A DNA stretch of 64,000 nt from Caenibius tardaugens NBRC 16725 (GTDB lineage Bacteria > Pseudomonadota > Alphaproteobacteria > Sphingomonadales > Sphingomonadaceae). Positions 56,364-64,000 of the stretch are shown piece after piece. The stretch covers positions 2,960,001 through 3,024,000 of the forward strand of contig NZ_CP034179.1 of the NCBI RefSeq assembly GCF_003860345.1, written 5' to 3'. The translations under genes and the position numbers were made by a program. How positions within the stretch are numbered: position 1 is the first letter of the stretch; each line of letters starts with the position of its first letter. The notes beneath the pieces are model-generated. The model saw only the letters and a program-made list of their open reading frames with translations, was not told where the DNA came from and did not search any database.

Positions 56364-58182
56364 GACGGTTTCCTGCCTTTGCATGTGGGGTGAGCAGGGC
56401 ATCCAGATGACGGGAACCAGACATCGTGGACGGTGCCAGGGTGGGGTATCGTTGGCCACCCGCCCATGCGAGATGAACCTGTTTTACCCGGTCAAACCGT
56501 CTGACAGTCATCGCAATAGGCTGGCCGTCCGTTTGGGCCTGATCGATCGCATCCTGCAGTGCAGCGGTGGAATAGGCACGATTGCCAACTGCCAGAATCT
56601 CGATGCCGCTGACTAACCCGGCGCGAAATGCTGGCCCATCCCACACGACATCGATGATTTTCGCCCCGATCCCCACCGTCATCCCCAACGAGTAGGTGAA
56701 ATTGAAATACTGGTGGTACAGTTGATCATGGGAAAGCCAGTCCGTTGGCGCATGTTGCCAGACGAGTTCGTAACCGCCCAGGGTGATACCCCGGTACGGC
56801 GCCTTGGGGGCTATATTGTCGATCCGTTCGGCCAGATGCGCATCCCACGGATATGGTAAAATGGCATGCAAGGCATCGATAACGTCAGCCCGCACATAAG
56901 GTACTGGCGGGGGATAGAGTTCACCGCCTTCGGGAGGAGAGAAAAACCGGCGACAGAAATCATCGAGAGACGATGTTCCCGCCGTTCCGTCGCGCAGCAT
57001 GGCGTCGATTTCCAGCCAGACTAGCGCTCCCTCACCGTAGTAATCTTCGGATCTCTGCCAACTGATCCACGGTTTGGGCTGGCGACCGCTTATTATCGGG
57101 TCCATTTCGGTGTCGCTCAAGGGGCGCCATTGACGACCCGGTCGACTGTTATAGGTCGCGAAAACCAACGCCAGCGCCTCGCGCACGTGGGCTTGTGAAA
57201 TAAGCCCGGAACGGGCTGCCAGCACATAGCCGTAAAACTGCGTCAAGCCTTCGTAAACCCACATGAGTTCGTCGGTCATGAACGAAAAATCGTTCTGTAG
57301 ATTGCCCTGCGGTACGCGATACTTGCCGATCCAGGCGTGCACATATTCGTGCGGTAGGAGATCGTGTTCGGTCGTTGTGATATCCCAGTTCGAAAAGTAT
57401 GTCGCGCTGACGCCGCATTCCGAACTGGCACGATGTTCGAGGCCCATTGGGCTGACCTGATCTGACAACGACACGAGAAAATCATAGCGGGCGAAGGGGC
57501 GATGCCCGAACACGGCATCGGCTTCATGAACCAGTTGTCGATGGGCTTCGAGCACGCTCGCATCCTGCGGCAACTGATCGGATCGGTCCGCGGCGATATT
57601 CAGTGTTACCGCCGCATCGAGTTTTTCTGTGTGCGCGTGGCGTCCTGCCATCACCGGAGAGTCGAGCAGGCGGCGTACATTGACGGGCGCAAAGGCAATC
57701 TCACCGTCGTGGTCCTGCACGGCATCCAGCGCCGTCGCCCAAACCCAATCCTGCGGCAAACGCAGCGTCGGCCGAACGAACAGGTGATCAACGCTGACGC
57801 CCGCAGGATAGAGGCACACGGCCTCCCAATCGAGCCGCAGTATATCGTCACTGACAACGACTCTGCCCTGCCAGGCCTCTGTGGGTGTCACGCTCTGAAA
57901 ACCGGCGCGGAGCACCTGGGCATCGTGGGGGGCATCGATGTGCAACCTATAAGGATCACGCGGATCACGCGACCAGCGGCAGGGTTGCCCGTCAGCCGTA
58001 AATGCAAATCCGGCGAGGCAATCCATGGCGCCGTGCGGTGCATGGTAGGCAGGCAACCATTTGGCGAGCGTCAATGTCAGCGGCGTGACATCCTGCAAAT
58101 GGAAAGTCTGAACAACGCGAAAAATGCCATGATCGGTATCCGACGCATCGACATCGAGGTGTATCGCAGCCATCTCACGCAT
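56356..58182 (-). CDS. M61 (glycyl aminopeptidase) family metallopeptidase with PDZ domain
   Basis: 608 aa from ATG 58182 (AAGGA 11 bases upstream). GLEHRASSECGVS precedes the zinc motif HEYVH (residues 278-282), with the third-ligand segment WVYEGLTQFYG about 25 residues on. A PDZ-like C-terminal region includes IDVVWDGPAFRAGLVSGIEILAVGNRAYS. No clear signal peptide is seen at this start, unlike many M61 enzymes, so location is uncertain. Its end overlaps the amidotransferase start by 8 bases, implying coupled production. Confidence 0.9.
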   Translation of the reverse strand: MREMAAIHLDVDASDTDHGIFRVVQTFHLQDVTPLTLTLAKWLPAYHAPHGAMDCLAGFAFTADGQPCRWSRDPRDPYRLHIDAPHDAQVLRAGFQSVTPTEAWQGRVVVSDDILRLDWEAVCLYPAGVSVDHLFVRPTLRLPQDWVWATALDAVQDHDGEIAFAPVNVRRLLDSPVMAGRHAHTEKLDAAVTLNIAADRSDQLPQDASVLEAHRQLVHEADAVFGHRPFARYDFLVSLSDQVSPMGLEHRASSECGVSATYFSNWDITTTEHDLLPHEYVHAWIGKYRVPQGNLQNDFSFMTDELMWVYEGLTQFYGYVLAARSGLISQAHVREALALVFATYNSRPGRQWRPLSDTEMDPIISGRQPKPWISWQRSEDYYGEGALVWLEIDAMLRDGTAGTSSLDDFCRRFFSPPEGGELYPPPVPYVRADVIDALHAILPYPWDAHLAERIDNIAPKAPYRGITLGGYELVWQHAPTDWLSHDQLYHQYFNFTYSLGMTVGIGAKIIDVVWDGPAFRAGLVSGIEILAVGNRAYSTAALQDAIDQAQTDGQPIAMTVRRFDRVKQVHLAWAGGQRYPTLAPSTMSGSRHLDALLTPHAKAGNRHV

Positions 58183-58376
58183 GCGCACCGGAATCCTTTT
58201 TGCCCGCCGCTTCGGACCACGACCAGCACGATCCTGAAAGCAGAGGTTGCAGCGATAAACCCGTGGAAACCCGAATTTGTTCCAGTGGCTTGGCCGGAAA
58301 AAGTTTGCAGCGCAGTGATCCAAAACACCGGTTGCGCGTTACCTCAACAATAGTCGGCAGCGCGAAAGGCACGGGT
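58183..58376. promoter_or_regulatory. Divergent region between the M61 peptidase and poxB-like genes
   Basis: 194 bases holding the starts of both transcripts. I see no clear operator. Confidence 0.4.
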
Positions 58377-60086
58377 ATGACGACAGTTGCCAAAGTGATC
58401 GTGGAGACACTCGAAGCCGCAGGTGTGCGTCGATGCTACGGTATCCCGGGAGACACCCTCAATCACGTCACCGAAGCCATTCGCACCAGCGATATACGCT
58501 GGGTGCATGTTCGGCACGAGGAAGCCGCCGGATTTGCGGCCGGCGCGGATGCCATGTTGACCGGGGAACTTGCCGCTTGCGCCGGTTCTTGTGGTCCGGG
58601 CAGCCTGCACTTCATCAACGGACTGTTTGAATCCCACCGCAACCGCGCGCCGGTGATCCTCATCGCCAGCCAGATTGTCCGAGACGAACTGGGCTTTGAA
58701 TTTCCGCAGGAAGTGGATTTCAAAGCCATCTATCAGTCATGCAGCGTTTTTTGCGAAGAAATCCGTACACCTGCACAGGCCCGCCGTATGACGGCGATGG
58801 CCGCGCAGGCGGCACTGGCGCGGCGTGGTGTGGCCGTGCTTATAGTGCCCGCAGATATATCGGGGGCCGACGCGCCCGATGAGCCGGCGTTCGCGGTGCA
58901 CCGTGCCCATCCGGTGACCATTCCTTCGGAAACGGAGCTGGATGCGCTGGCTATGGCGCTCAACAGTGGGAAACGGGTCGCTATTTATGGGGGGTCGGGC
59001 TGCGAGCATGCCCACACCAGCGTGATCGCGCTGGCCGAGCGTCTCAGGGCCCCCATCGCGCGCACGTCCCGGGCCAAGGACTTTCTGGAGTACGACAACG
59101 TTTACGACGTTGGAATGACCGGGATATTCGGGAATGAAGCCGGGTATGACGCCTTGATGGATTGCGACGTGTTGTTGCTGTTGGGCTGTAATTTCGCGTG
59201 GCGCCAATACTATCCCGAAAAGGCCGTGATCCTTCAAATCGATATCGACGGTACCCATCTGGGGCGGCGCCATCCGATCGACATGGGCGTGATTGGCGAC
59301 ATCAGACCCACGCTCGACGCGCTGCTGCCCAAAATCGTCGCGCGAGACGACAGCCACTTTCTGGATGAATGCCGTGATCGCTATCGCGATGCTCTGGCTG
59401 ATCAGGACAGGCATGACAAAATCGGGAAAGGGAATGCGATCCATCCGCAATACCTCACCGAGTTGATTTCACGTCACGCAGCGCCGGACGCGGTGTTTAC
59501 GGCAGATGGAGGGTCGCCGATGGTCTGGTGTCTGCGGCACATCGCGGCGACCGGGCGGAATCGGACCGTGATCAGTCTGAGTCATGGCACGATGGCCAAT
59601 GCCATGCCGCAGGCACTGGGCGCCAAAGCGGCCTATCCCGACCGGCAGGTCATCGCTCTGTCCGGTGATGGTGGGCTGGCAATGATGCTGGGTGATTTGT
59701 TGACGGCGGTTCAGGAAGGACTGCCCATCAAGGTGGCAGTATTCAACAATAGCGCTCTCGACTTCGTTGAAATCGAACAGAAAGTTGAGGGATTGCTCGA
59801 TACGTACACGAATCTGGTCAACCCAGATTTTGCCCGGGTCGCGGATGCGATCGGTTTTCGCGGTTGGCATGTCGAACAAGGTGAGGATCTGGAATCTGCA
59901 GTGATACAATGGCTTGCAGAACCCGGTCCAGCGCTACTCGATGTCGTGACAGATCGCTTCGAATTGGTCATGCCCCCCAACGTCAAATCGGGGCAAATCG
60001 CCGGTATGGCCTTGTATTCCGCCAAAGCGGTTTTGGGCGGTCGGGCAAGGGACGTGGTCGGTGTTATAAGAAATTTGCTTTCTTGA
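58377..60086 (+). CDS. poxB: Thiamine-diphosphate-dependent pyruvate oxidase/dehydrogenase (quinone) type enzyme
   Basis: 569 aa from ATG 58377. YGIPGDTLNHVTEAIRTSDIRWVHVRHEEAAGFAAGADA, GRNRTVISLSHGTMANAMPQALGAKAAYPDRQVIALSGDGGLAMMLGDL and the ThDP motif GDG...NN (KVAVFNNSALDFVE) are characteristic. The best family match from memory is PoxB, which decarboxylates pyruvate to acetate and CO2 and passes electrons to ubiquinone. The C-terminal membrane-binding helix of E. coli PoxB is not obvious; acetolactate synthase-like or glyoxylate carboligase-like relatives are alternatives. It is convergent with the MarR gene. Confidence 0.85.
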   Translation: MTTVAKVIVETLEAAGVRRCYGIPGDTLNHVTEAIRTSDIRWVHVRHEEAAGFAAGADAMLTGELAACAGSCGPGSLHFINGLFESHRNRAPVILIASQIVRDELGFEFPQEVDFKAIYQSCSVFCEEIRTPAQARRMTAMAAQAALARRGVAVLIVPADISGADAPDEPAFAVHRAHPVTIPSETELDALAMALNSGKRVAIYGGSGCEHAHTSVIALAERLRAPIARTSRAKDFLEYDNVYDVGMTGIFGNEAGYDALMDCDVLLLLGCNFAWRQYYPEKAVILQIDIDGTHLGRRHPIDMGVIGDIRPTLDALLPKIVARDDSHFLDECRDRYRDALADQDRHDKIGKGNAIHPQYLTELISRHAAPDAVFTADGGSPMVWCLRHIAATGRNRTVISLSHGTMANAMPQALGAKAAYPDRQVIALSGDGGLAMMLGDLLTAVQEGLPIKVAVFNNSALDFVEIEQKVEGLLDTYTNLVNPDFARVADAIGFRGWHVEQGEDLESAVIQWLAEPGPALLDVVTDRFELVMPPNVKSGQIAGMALYSAKAVLGGRARDVVGVIRNLLS

Positions 60087-60104
60087 ATGCGGCCTTTTTA
60101 AGCG

Positions 60105-60614
60105 TCAAGGTTTGGGAGGCGCACCCCAATCCGCAGCCAGACCGTCGCGCATGATCTCGAAGCGTTCCTGACCGATCCGTTGCGCAACGACGGCTTCGAG
60201 ATCGTCGAGAATTGCCGACGCCAGAGTCCGCAGGTCGGCGGCGTCGGGGTGAAAATCCACGATCCGTGCCCGGCGATCATCGGGATCTGACGTGAGGATC
60301 ACGATGTTGCGCTTTTCAAGATCGACCAGAATCTGGCTGATTGCCTGACGCGATACACCCAGATTGCGCGCGATACGGATCGCACGATGCTCCCCCGCTG
60401 CAATATTGGCCAGCAAGAGCGATTGCGTGCGGCTGACATCGGGATATCCGGTTTGTTCCAGCCTCGCTTGCAGCGCCTCGTCGAACCAATAAACTGCCGA
60501 GAGCAGATTCATCATCAGGATATTATGCTTAATCAACGCTGTAATTGTTCCTGATCTGCCAAACTCGATGTTGCTATTGCAGTGCGGGGCAATTCGCGCA
60601 AGCGGATCAACCAC
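60105..60614 (-). CDS. MarR-family transcriptional regulator
   Basis: 169 aa from GTG 60614 (the start could be Met34-35 at 60515/60512). The winged helix AIRIARNLGVSRQAISQILVDLEKRNIVILTSDPDDRRARIVDFHP is canonical. It begins 22 bases after the acyl-CoA synthetase stop and is therefore probably in the same transcript. It may regulate the divergent promoter upstream of that synthetase, where two palindromes lie. MarR ligands are often aromatic acids or CoA thioesters. Confidence 0.9.
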   Translation of the reverse strand: MVDPLARIAPHCNSNIEFGRSGTITALIKHNILMMNLLSAVYWFDEALQARLEQTGYPDVSRTQSLLLANIAAGEHRAIRIARNLGVSRQAISQILVDLEKRNIVILTSDPDDRRARIVDFHPDAADLRTLASAILDDLEAVVAQRIGQERFEIMRDGLAADWGAPPKP

Positions 60615-60636
60615 GCGGGCTGTGGGAAGGGATGCC

Positions 60637-62154
60637 TTACCAGAAGGCCGCCCGCAAGGCGCGTTTGTCGATTTTGCCTGCGGCGGTCAGCGGAAAGGGG
60701 GCTTGCGGGAATGAGACGCTGCTGGGGGATTTGAAAGCGGAAATCCGCGAACGGCAGAACGCGATGATTTCGTCCTCGTCGGCGGTTGCACCATCGCGCA
60801 GACGCACGATCGCGTGGACGGCTTCGCCCCAGCGTTCGCTGGGGATGCCGATGACTGCGCATTCCTCCACCGCGTCATGCTGCAGCACGGCCCGTTCGAC
60901 TTCGGCGGCGTAGACGTTCTCACCACCGGTGACGATCATTTCCTTGATCCGGCCAACGATGAACAGGAAGCCGTCCTTGTCGAGATAGCCGGCATCGCCT
61001 GTGTGCAACCAACCGTTGCGGATCGCGGCCGAGGTCTCTTCCGGCCTGTTCCAGTATCCGGGGGACACTGCCGGACCGCGTACAGTGATCTCGCCCGGCT
61101 CACCGGGGGCGCATTCGCTATCATCGGGGTGGACGATGCGCAGGTCAGTAAGGGGCAAAGGCTTGCCTGCGGACCGCAACCTTTCCGCATGCGCAGGATC
61201 GGTAGAATGGTATTCCGACGAAAGCGTGCTGATGGTCGGACCACCTTCGGTCTGGCCGTAAACCTGATAGAGCCGCACATGCGGCAATGCGTCGAGCGCG
61301 CGCGCCAGCGTCGTCTGGGTTATTGGCGATCCGCCGTATGTAAGCATGCGCAGGCTGGACAGATCATAGGTGGCAAACCCTTCGACGGCCAGCAACATGT
61401 CGATCATGGCGGGCACCAGTGCGAGATTGGTGACCCGTTCCCGCGCGATCGCTGCCAGTGTTCCTTCCGGCGTAAACCGCTCGAGAATCGTCAGGTTGCA
61501 GCCCAACACAGCGGTGATGATCGCATTGAGCGCAGCGACCATGTGGAACATCGGCGCCACGACCAGCAGGCGTTCGTCGTTCTTCGCAGACACGCCATAG
61601 GCCCATTGCAAGGCGTTCAGCACCAGCCGTTCGTTGGTGAGGATCACGCCCTTGCCCCGACCGGTGGTGCCACCGGTGTAGAAGATTGCGACAGGCTGGT
61701 CGGCCGGACTGCCCACAGGGGGAAAGGCGGTGGCCGCGTCGACCAGTGCATCGAAACTGCCGGCCTCTCCGTCCATGGGCAGAACGGGAACGCCGACTTG
61801 GCCTGCCGCTTCACGCGCCAGTTCGACAAAGGGCGGGGCGGCGATGAGCAGCGCGGGGGTGAGATCTTCGAGCTGTTCGACGATCTCGGCAACTGTGAAG
61901 CGCGAGTTCACCGGGGCGAAAATCCCCCCCGCAGCCTCGGCTGCGAACGTCATCAGCATATAGGTGATGTTGTTCGGGGATATGAACGCCACCCTGGCCC
62001 CGTCGCGCACGCCGTTGTCGTGCAGGACGCGCGCAATTTTCCCTGCGCGTTCAAGTGCATCGCACCAGTTTAACCGTTCTTCCCCGCAGGTAATGGCAAG
62101 TTCTTTTTTGCGGAGCCGGGCGGCCCTTTCCAGCTGATTCCAAAGCACGTGCAT
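60637..62154 (-). CDS. AMP-dependent acyl-CoA synthetase (fatty/aromatic acid type)
   Basis: 505 aa from ATG 62154 (GGGAG 6 bases upstream). The ATP/AMP signature FYTGGTTGRGKGVILTN, then YQVYGQTEGGP and GWLHTGDAGYLDKDGFLFIVGRIKEMIVTGGENVYAAEVERAV; the catalytic lysine is in TAAGKIDKRALR. It activates a carboxylic acid to its CoA ester at the expense of ATP. Co-transcribed with a MarR gene and divergent from a receptor gene, it probably serves a dedicated uptake-and-activation system. The acid is unknown. Confidence 0.93.
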   Translation of the reverse strand: MHVLWNQLERAARLRKKELAITCGEERLNWCDALERAGKIARVLHDNGVRDGARVAFISPNNITYMLMTFAAEAAGGIFAPVNSRFTVAEIVEQLEDLTPALLIAAPPFVELAREAAGQVGVPVLPMDGEAGSFDALVDAATAFPPVGSPADQPVAIFYTGGTTGRGKGVILTNERLVLNALQWAYGVSAKNDERLLVVAPMFHMVAALNAIITAVLGCNLTILERFTPEGTLAAIARERVTNLALVPAMIDMLLAVEGFATYDLSSLRMLTYGGSPITQTTLARALDALPHVRLYQVYGQTEGGPTISTLSSEYHSTDPAHAERLRSAGKPLPLTDLRIVHPDDSECAPGEPGEITVRGPAVSPGYWNRPEETSAAIRNGWLHTGDAGYLDKDGFLFIVGRIKEMIVTGGENVYAAEVERAVLQHDAVEECAVIGIPSERWGEAVHAIVRLRDGATADEDEIIAFCRSRISAFKSPSSVSFPQAPFPLTAAGKIDKRALRAAFW

Positions 62155-62197
62155 GGCTGTCTCCCAATAGCAGCGTTGTGCCTCCTGCAAAAAAATA

Positions 62198-62215
62198 TGT
62201 CAACTAGCTTTACAA
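62198..62215. promoter_or_regulatory. MarR-type operator candidate 1
   Basis: TGTCAACTAGCTTTACAA; on the opposite strand TTGT-N8-TTGACA, a partial palindrome. Confidence 0.5.
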
Positions 62216-62226
62216 TATCTTCGGCT

Positions 62227-62245
62227 TTGTCTATAAGCTTGACAA
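62227..62245. promoter_or_regulatory. MarR-type operator candidate 2
   Basis: TTGTC and GACAA arms around a 9-base centre (19 bases in all). Similar half-site bases to candidate 1, lying 22 bases before the membrane-protein start at 62267. Confidence 0.55.
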
Positions 62246-62266
62246 AATAGAGGAGAGTCGAGGGGT

Positions 62267-62788
62267 ATGGATGCCATCCGCAATTTCCTGAGCGAGCACT
62301 ATCTCCAGCTCAAGTTCCTGCATCTCACTGCAGTGATGATCTGGGTCTGGAGTACCTCGGTCGCATACGCGTTCTATCTGGTCCCGGTGTTCAAGGCCTG
62401 GCGGCGCAACCCGGACGATGTTGAAATCATTCGTCTGCGCAACTGGGTCATGGAACGTTTCGATCAGGGGGCGATATATGAACATATCGCCTTGCCGGTG
62501 GTGCTGGTTACCGGCCCGTTGCTGTTCTGGGCAGGCGGGTTCAATTCCGGCGTTGGCTGGCTGATGCTCAAGCTGCTGATTGTCGTCGGCCTGTTCATCC
62601 CGATCGAGATTGTCGACTATTACCTCGCGCATTTTGGCGGGGCCAAGCACCGTTTCCGCGAAGCCGGGGATTGGGAAGGCTATGAGCGTGCGCTGCATCG
62701 CCACTGGTGGTTCCTGCTGGTGACGAGCCCGGCGGTGATGATCGCCGGCGTGCTGGTCCTCTTCCTTGCAATCACCAAACCGTTCTGA
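62267..62788 (+). CDS. DUF2269-like four-helix membrane protein
   Basis: 173 aa with four predicted transmembrane helices: the first (LKFLHLTAVMIWVWSTSVAYAFYLVPVF), the second around residues 75-100, the third WLMLKLLIVVGLFIPIEIV, and the fourth WFLLVTSPAVMIAGVLVLFLA. The shape resembles DUF2269/CopD-like heme-associated membrane proteins, with conserved-looking His17-like and other His residues that could bind heme. Co-directional with a second small membrane protein and a TonB receptor; function unknown. Confidence 0.6.
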   Translation: MDAIRNFLSEHYLQLKFLHLTAVMIWVWSTSVAYAFYLVPVFKAWRRNPDDVEIIRLRNWVMERFDQGAIYEHIALPVVLVTGPLLFWAGGFNSGVGWLMLKLLIVVGLFIPIEIVDYYLAHFGGAKHRFREAGDWEGYERALHRHWWFLLVTSPAVMIAGVLVLFLAITKPF

Positions 62789-62800
62789 AGGGGGCTGGCG

Positions 62801-63148
62801 ATGTCCGAAGACAATGTGAAGCAGGATAGTGCGATCGATCCCGAGGCGAAGGACGCGCTTCCTTTCCCCGGCACACCCGCGATGTACCGCAAGATCGCGA
62901 TATGGGGCAGCCTCGGCCTGCACGCCTATCTGTTCGCCGGTTACTGGGCGATCAAGGTGTTTCTTGCCGGAGAAGCGTGGCCAACCAGCTGGGTGCCGCT
63001 GGCGGTAACGGTGGTTTCCGCGGTGCTGTTCGCCCGTTTTTCCTACCGCTGGATCATGCGGCTGGACGCCCGTTACGGCCGCGGGAGCGGCTGGATACTC
63101 CATTCAACCAGAGTGAAGCTGCCGTTCGAAAAACCGCGGCGGAAATAA
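62801..63148 (+). CDS. Small two-helix membrane protein, unknown
   Basis: 115 aa. A hydrophilic acidic N-terminus (about residues 1-28) precedes two hydrophobic helices (about 33-55 and 64-85), then a positively charged tail LDARYGRGSGWILHSTRVKLPFEKPRRK. By the positive-inside rule the tail is cytoplasmic. No family is recognised. It lies 12 bases after the DUF2269-like gene and before the receptor gene, so it is part of that operon. Confidence 0.65.
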   Translation: MSEDNVKQDSAIDPEAKDALPFPGTPAMYRKIAIWGSLGLHAYLFAGYWAIKVFLAGEAWPTSWVPLAVTVVSAVLFARFSYRWIMRLDARYGRGSGWILHSTRVKLPFEKPRRK

Positions 63149-63207
63149 TTTTACGCCGAAACGGGCAGCGAAGCCCCCGGCATATATCAAAGGAGAGGAG
63201 AGGTAGC

Positions 63208-64000
63208 ATGACAAGGACTTCGGATATTGCGTTGATCGGCGCGCGGCGCGCGCTGTTCTGTTCGGTTGCGGGTCTGGTGCTGGCGGCATCGCCCGCCCTC
63301 GCACAAGGATCGGACCAGGGCGCGGCGGCCACTGACGATATCATCGTGACCGCGCAAAAACGCGAACAGAACATTCAGGACGTGCCGATTTCGATGGCGG
63401 TCATGGGCGGGCAGAAACTCGCTGAAATGGGGATCAAGGACTTCGCCGAACTCGACCGGTTTGTGCCGAACTTCTACGTGCAGCCGAGCCCGGGCAACAA
63501 TTCCTACTACATTCGCGGGATCGGATCGACGCCGGGCAACCTTGCGTTCGAACAGACCGTGGGCCTCTTCGTCGATGGCATCTATGGCGGTCATGCCCGG
63601 CAGTTTCAGGCGCCGTTCCTCGATGTGGAACGTGTCGAAGTGCTGCGCGGCCCGCAAGGGGCGCTGGTCGGCAAGAACACCAGTGCAGGCGCTATCAGCA
63701 TTGTCAGCGCAAGGCCGACGAAGGATCTGCAAGCCACGCTTGAAGGGGGCTATGAATTCGAACTGGGCGGCGGAAACCTGTTCGGGATGGTTTCCGGCCC
63801 GATCAGCGATGTCGTCAGTGCCCGCGTGGCCGCCCAGTGGGAAAAATCGGATGGCTATGTGCGCAACAAGGGGCTCGACACCATGGATGGCGGGCGTGAA
63901 TCCTTGTTCGCGCGCGGTTCCGTGCTGATCGATCCGGACAAGGGTTGGGATTTGCTGCTGCGGGTTGAAGGCGGGAAAGTCGATCTGGACGGTACGCCTG
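63208..64000 (+). CDS. TonB-dependent receptor (3' partial, runs off window)
   Basis: Starts at ATG 63208 with AGGAGAGG upstream and continues beyond 64000. A signal peptide (about residues 1-33, ALAQ) is followed by the TonB box region DDIIVTAQKREQNIQDVPISM, then plug domain VEVLRGPQGALVGKNTSAGAIS. Sphingomonad-type receptor. It is the third gene of the unit starting at 62267 and should import the ligand whose acid is activated by the divergent acyl-CoA synthetase. Confidence 0.95.
   Translation, partial: MTRTSDIALIGARRALFCSVAGLVLAASPALAQGSDQGAAATDDIIVTAQKREQNIQDVPISMAVMGGQKLAEMGIKDFAELDRFVPNFYVQPSPGNNSYYIRGIGSTPGNLAFEQTVGLFVDGIYGGHARQFQAPFLDVERVEVLRGPQGALVGKNTSAGAISIVSARPTKDLQATLEGGYEFELGGGNLFGMVSGPISDVVSARVAAQWEKSDGYVRNKGLDTMDGGRESLFARGSVLIDPDKGWDLLLRVEGGKVDLDGTP

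Overview
The window looks like the chromosome of a sphingomonad (Alphaproteobacteria, Novosphingobium/Sphingobium type). The evidence is high GC, GcrA (an alphaproteobacterial cell-cycle regulator), a DUF1476 F1-ATPase inhibitor, a BA14K-like protein, several TonB-dependent receptors of the sphingomonad type and many acyl-CoA catabolic genes. Genus is inference; no rRNA is present.

Layout. 1-7.1 kb is an acyl-CoA catabolic module: a partial SDR/epimerase with a zinc-ribbon tail, a CaiB/BaiF CoA transferase and a crotonase divergent from a LysR regulator, two adjacent acyl-CoA dehydrogenases and a TetR. 7.1-19.5 kb is mostly housekeeping: tRNA-Thr, a DUF429 protein, rarA, a glycosyltransferase, dodecin, typA, a TonB receptor, two duplicated DUF805 proteins, recF, a queuosine-precursor transporter and a BA14K-like protein. 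19.8-26.1 kb holds tRNA-Arg, a small decayed gene broken by an 11-bp tandem duplication, a Nudix hydrolase, a leuC-[58-aa membrane protein]-leuD-DUF1476-bolA-grxD array, and sufE. leuC carries a one-base deletion. 26.2-37.9 kb is the classical rimP-nusA-ylxR-infB-rbfA and truB-rpsO-pnp translation/RNA region, with an M50 protease, a DUF6491-like protein and a DUF2239 protein between.

37.9-43.0 kb contains btaA-btaB for phosphorus-free betaine lipids behind a three-repeat Pho-box-like sequence, a DUF1993 protein, gcrA, an ABC-2 permease, hspQ and tRNA-Ser. 43.1-54.3 kb is the most distinctive region: a TetR repressor divergent from a long collinear array of TonB receptor, VOC protein, an unrecognised 356-aa protein, Baeyer-Villiger-type monooxygenase, MFS carrier, SxxK serine esterase and SMP-30 lactonase. 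The TetR and receptor promoters carry matching palindromes. A decayed ~76-bp direct repeat, starting in the 3' end of tRNA-Ser, brackets the block. I read it as an acquired, ligand-inducible pathway that imports a ketone, oxidises it to an ester or lactone and hydrolyses it. The substrate cannot be told from sequence.

54.8-60.1 kb has a DUF5670 micro-protein, an M61 peptidase translationally overlapped with a class II glutamine amidotransferase, and a divergent poxB-like TPP enzyme. 60.1-64.0 kb is a second regulated unit: an acyl-CoA synthetase and a MarR regulator, divergent from two small membrane proteins and a TonB receptor that runs off the end, with two MarR-like palindromes between.
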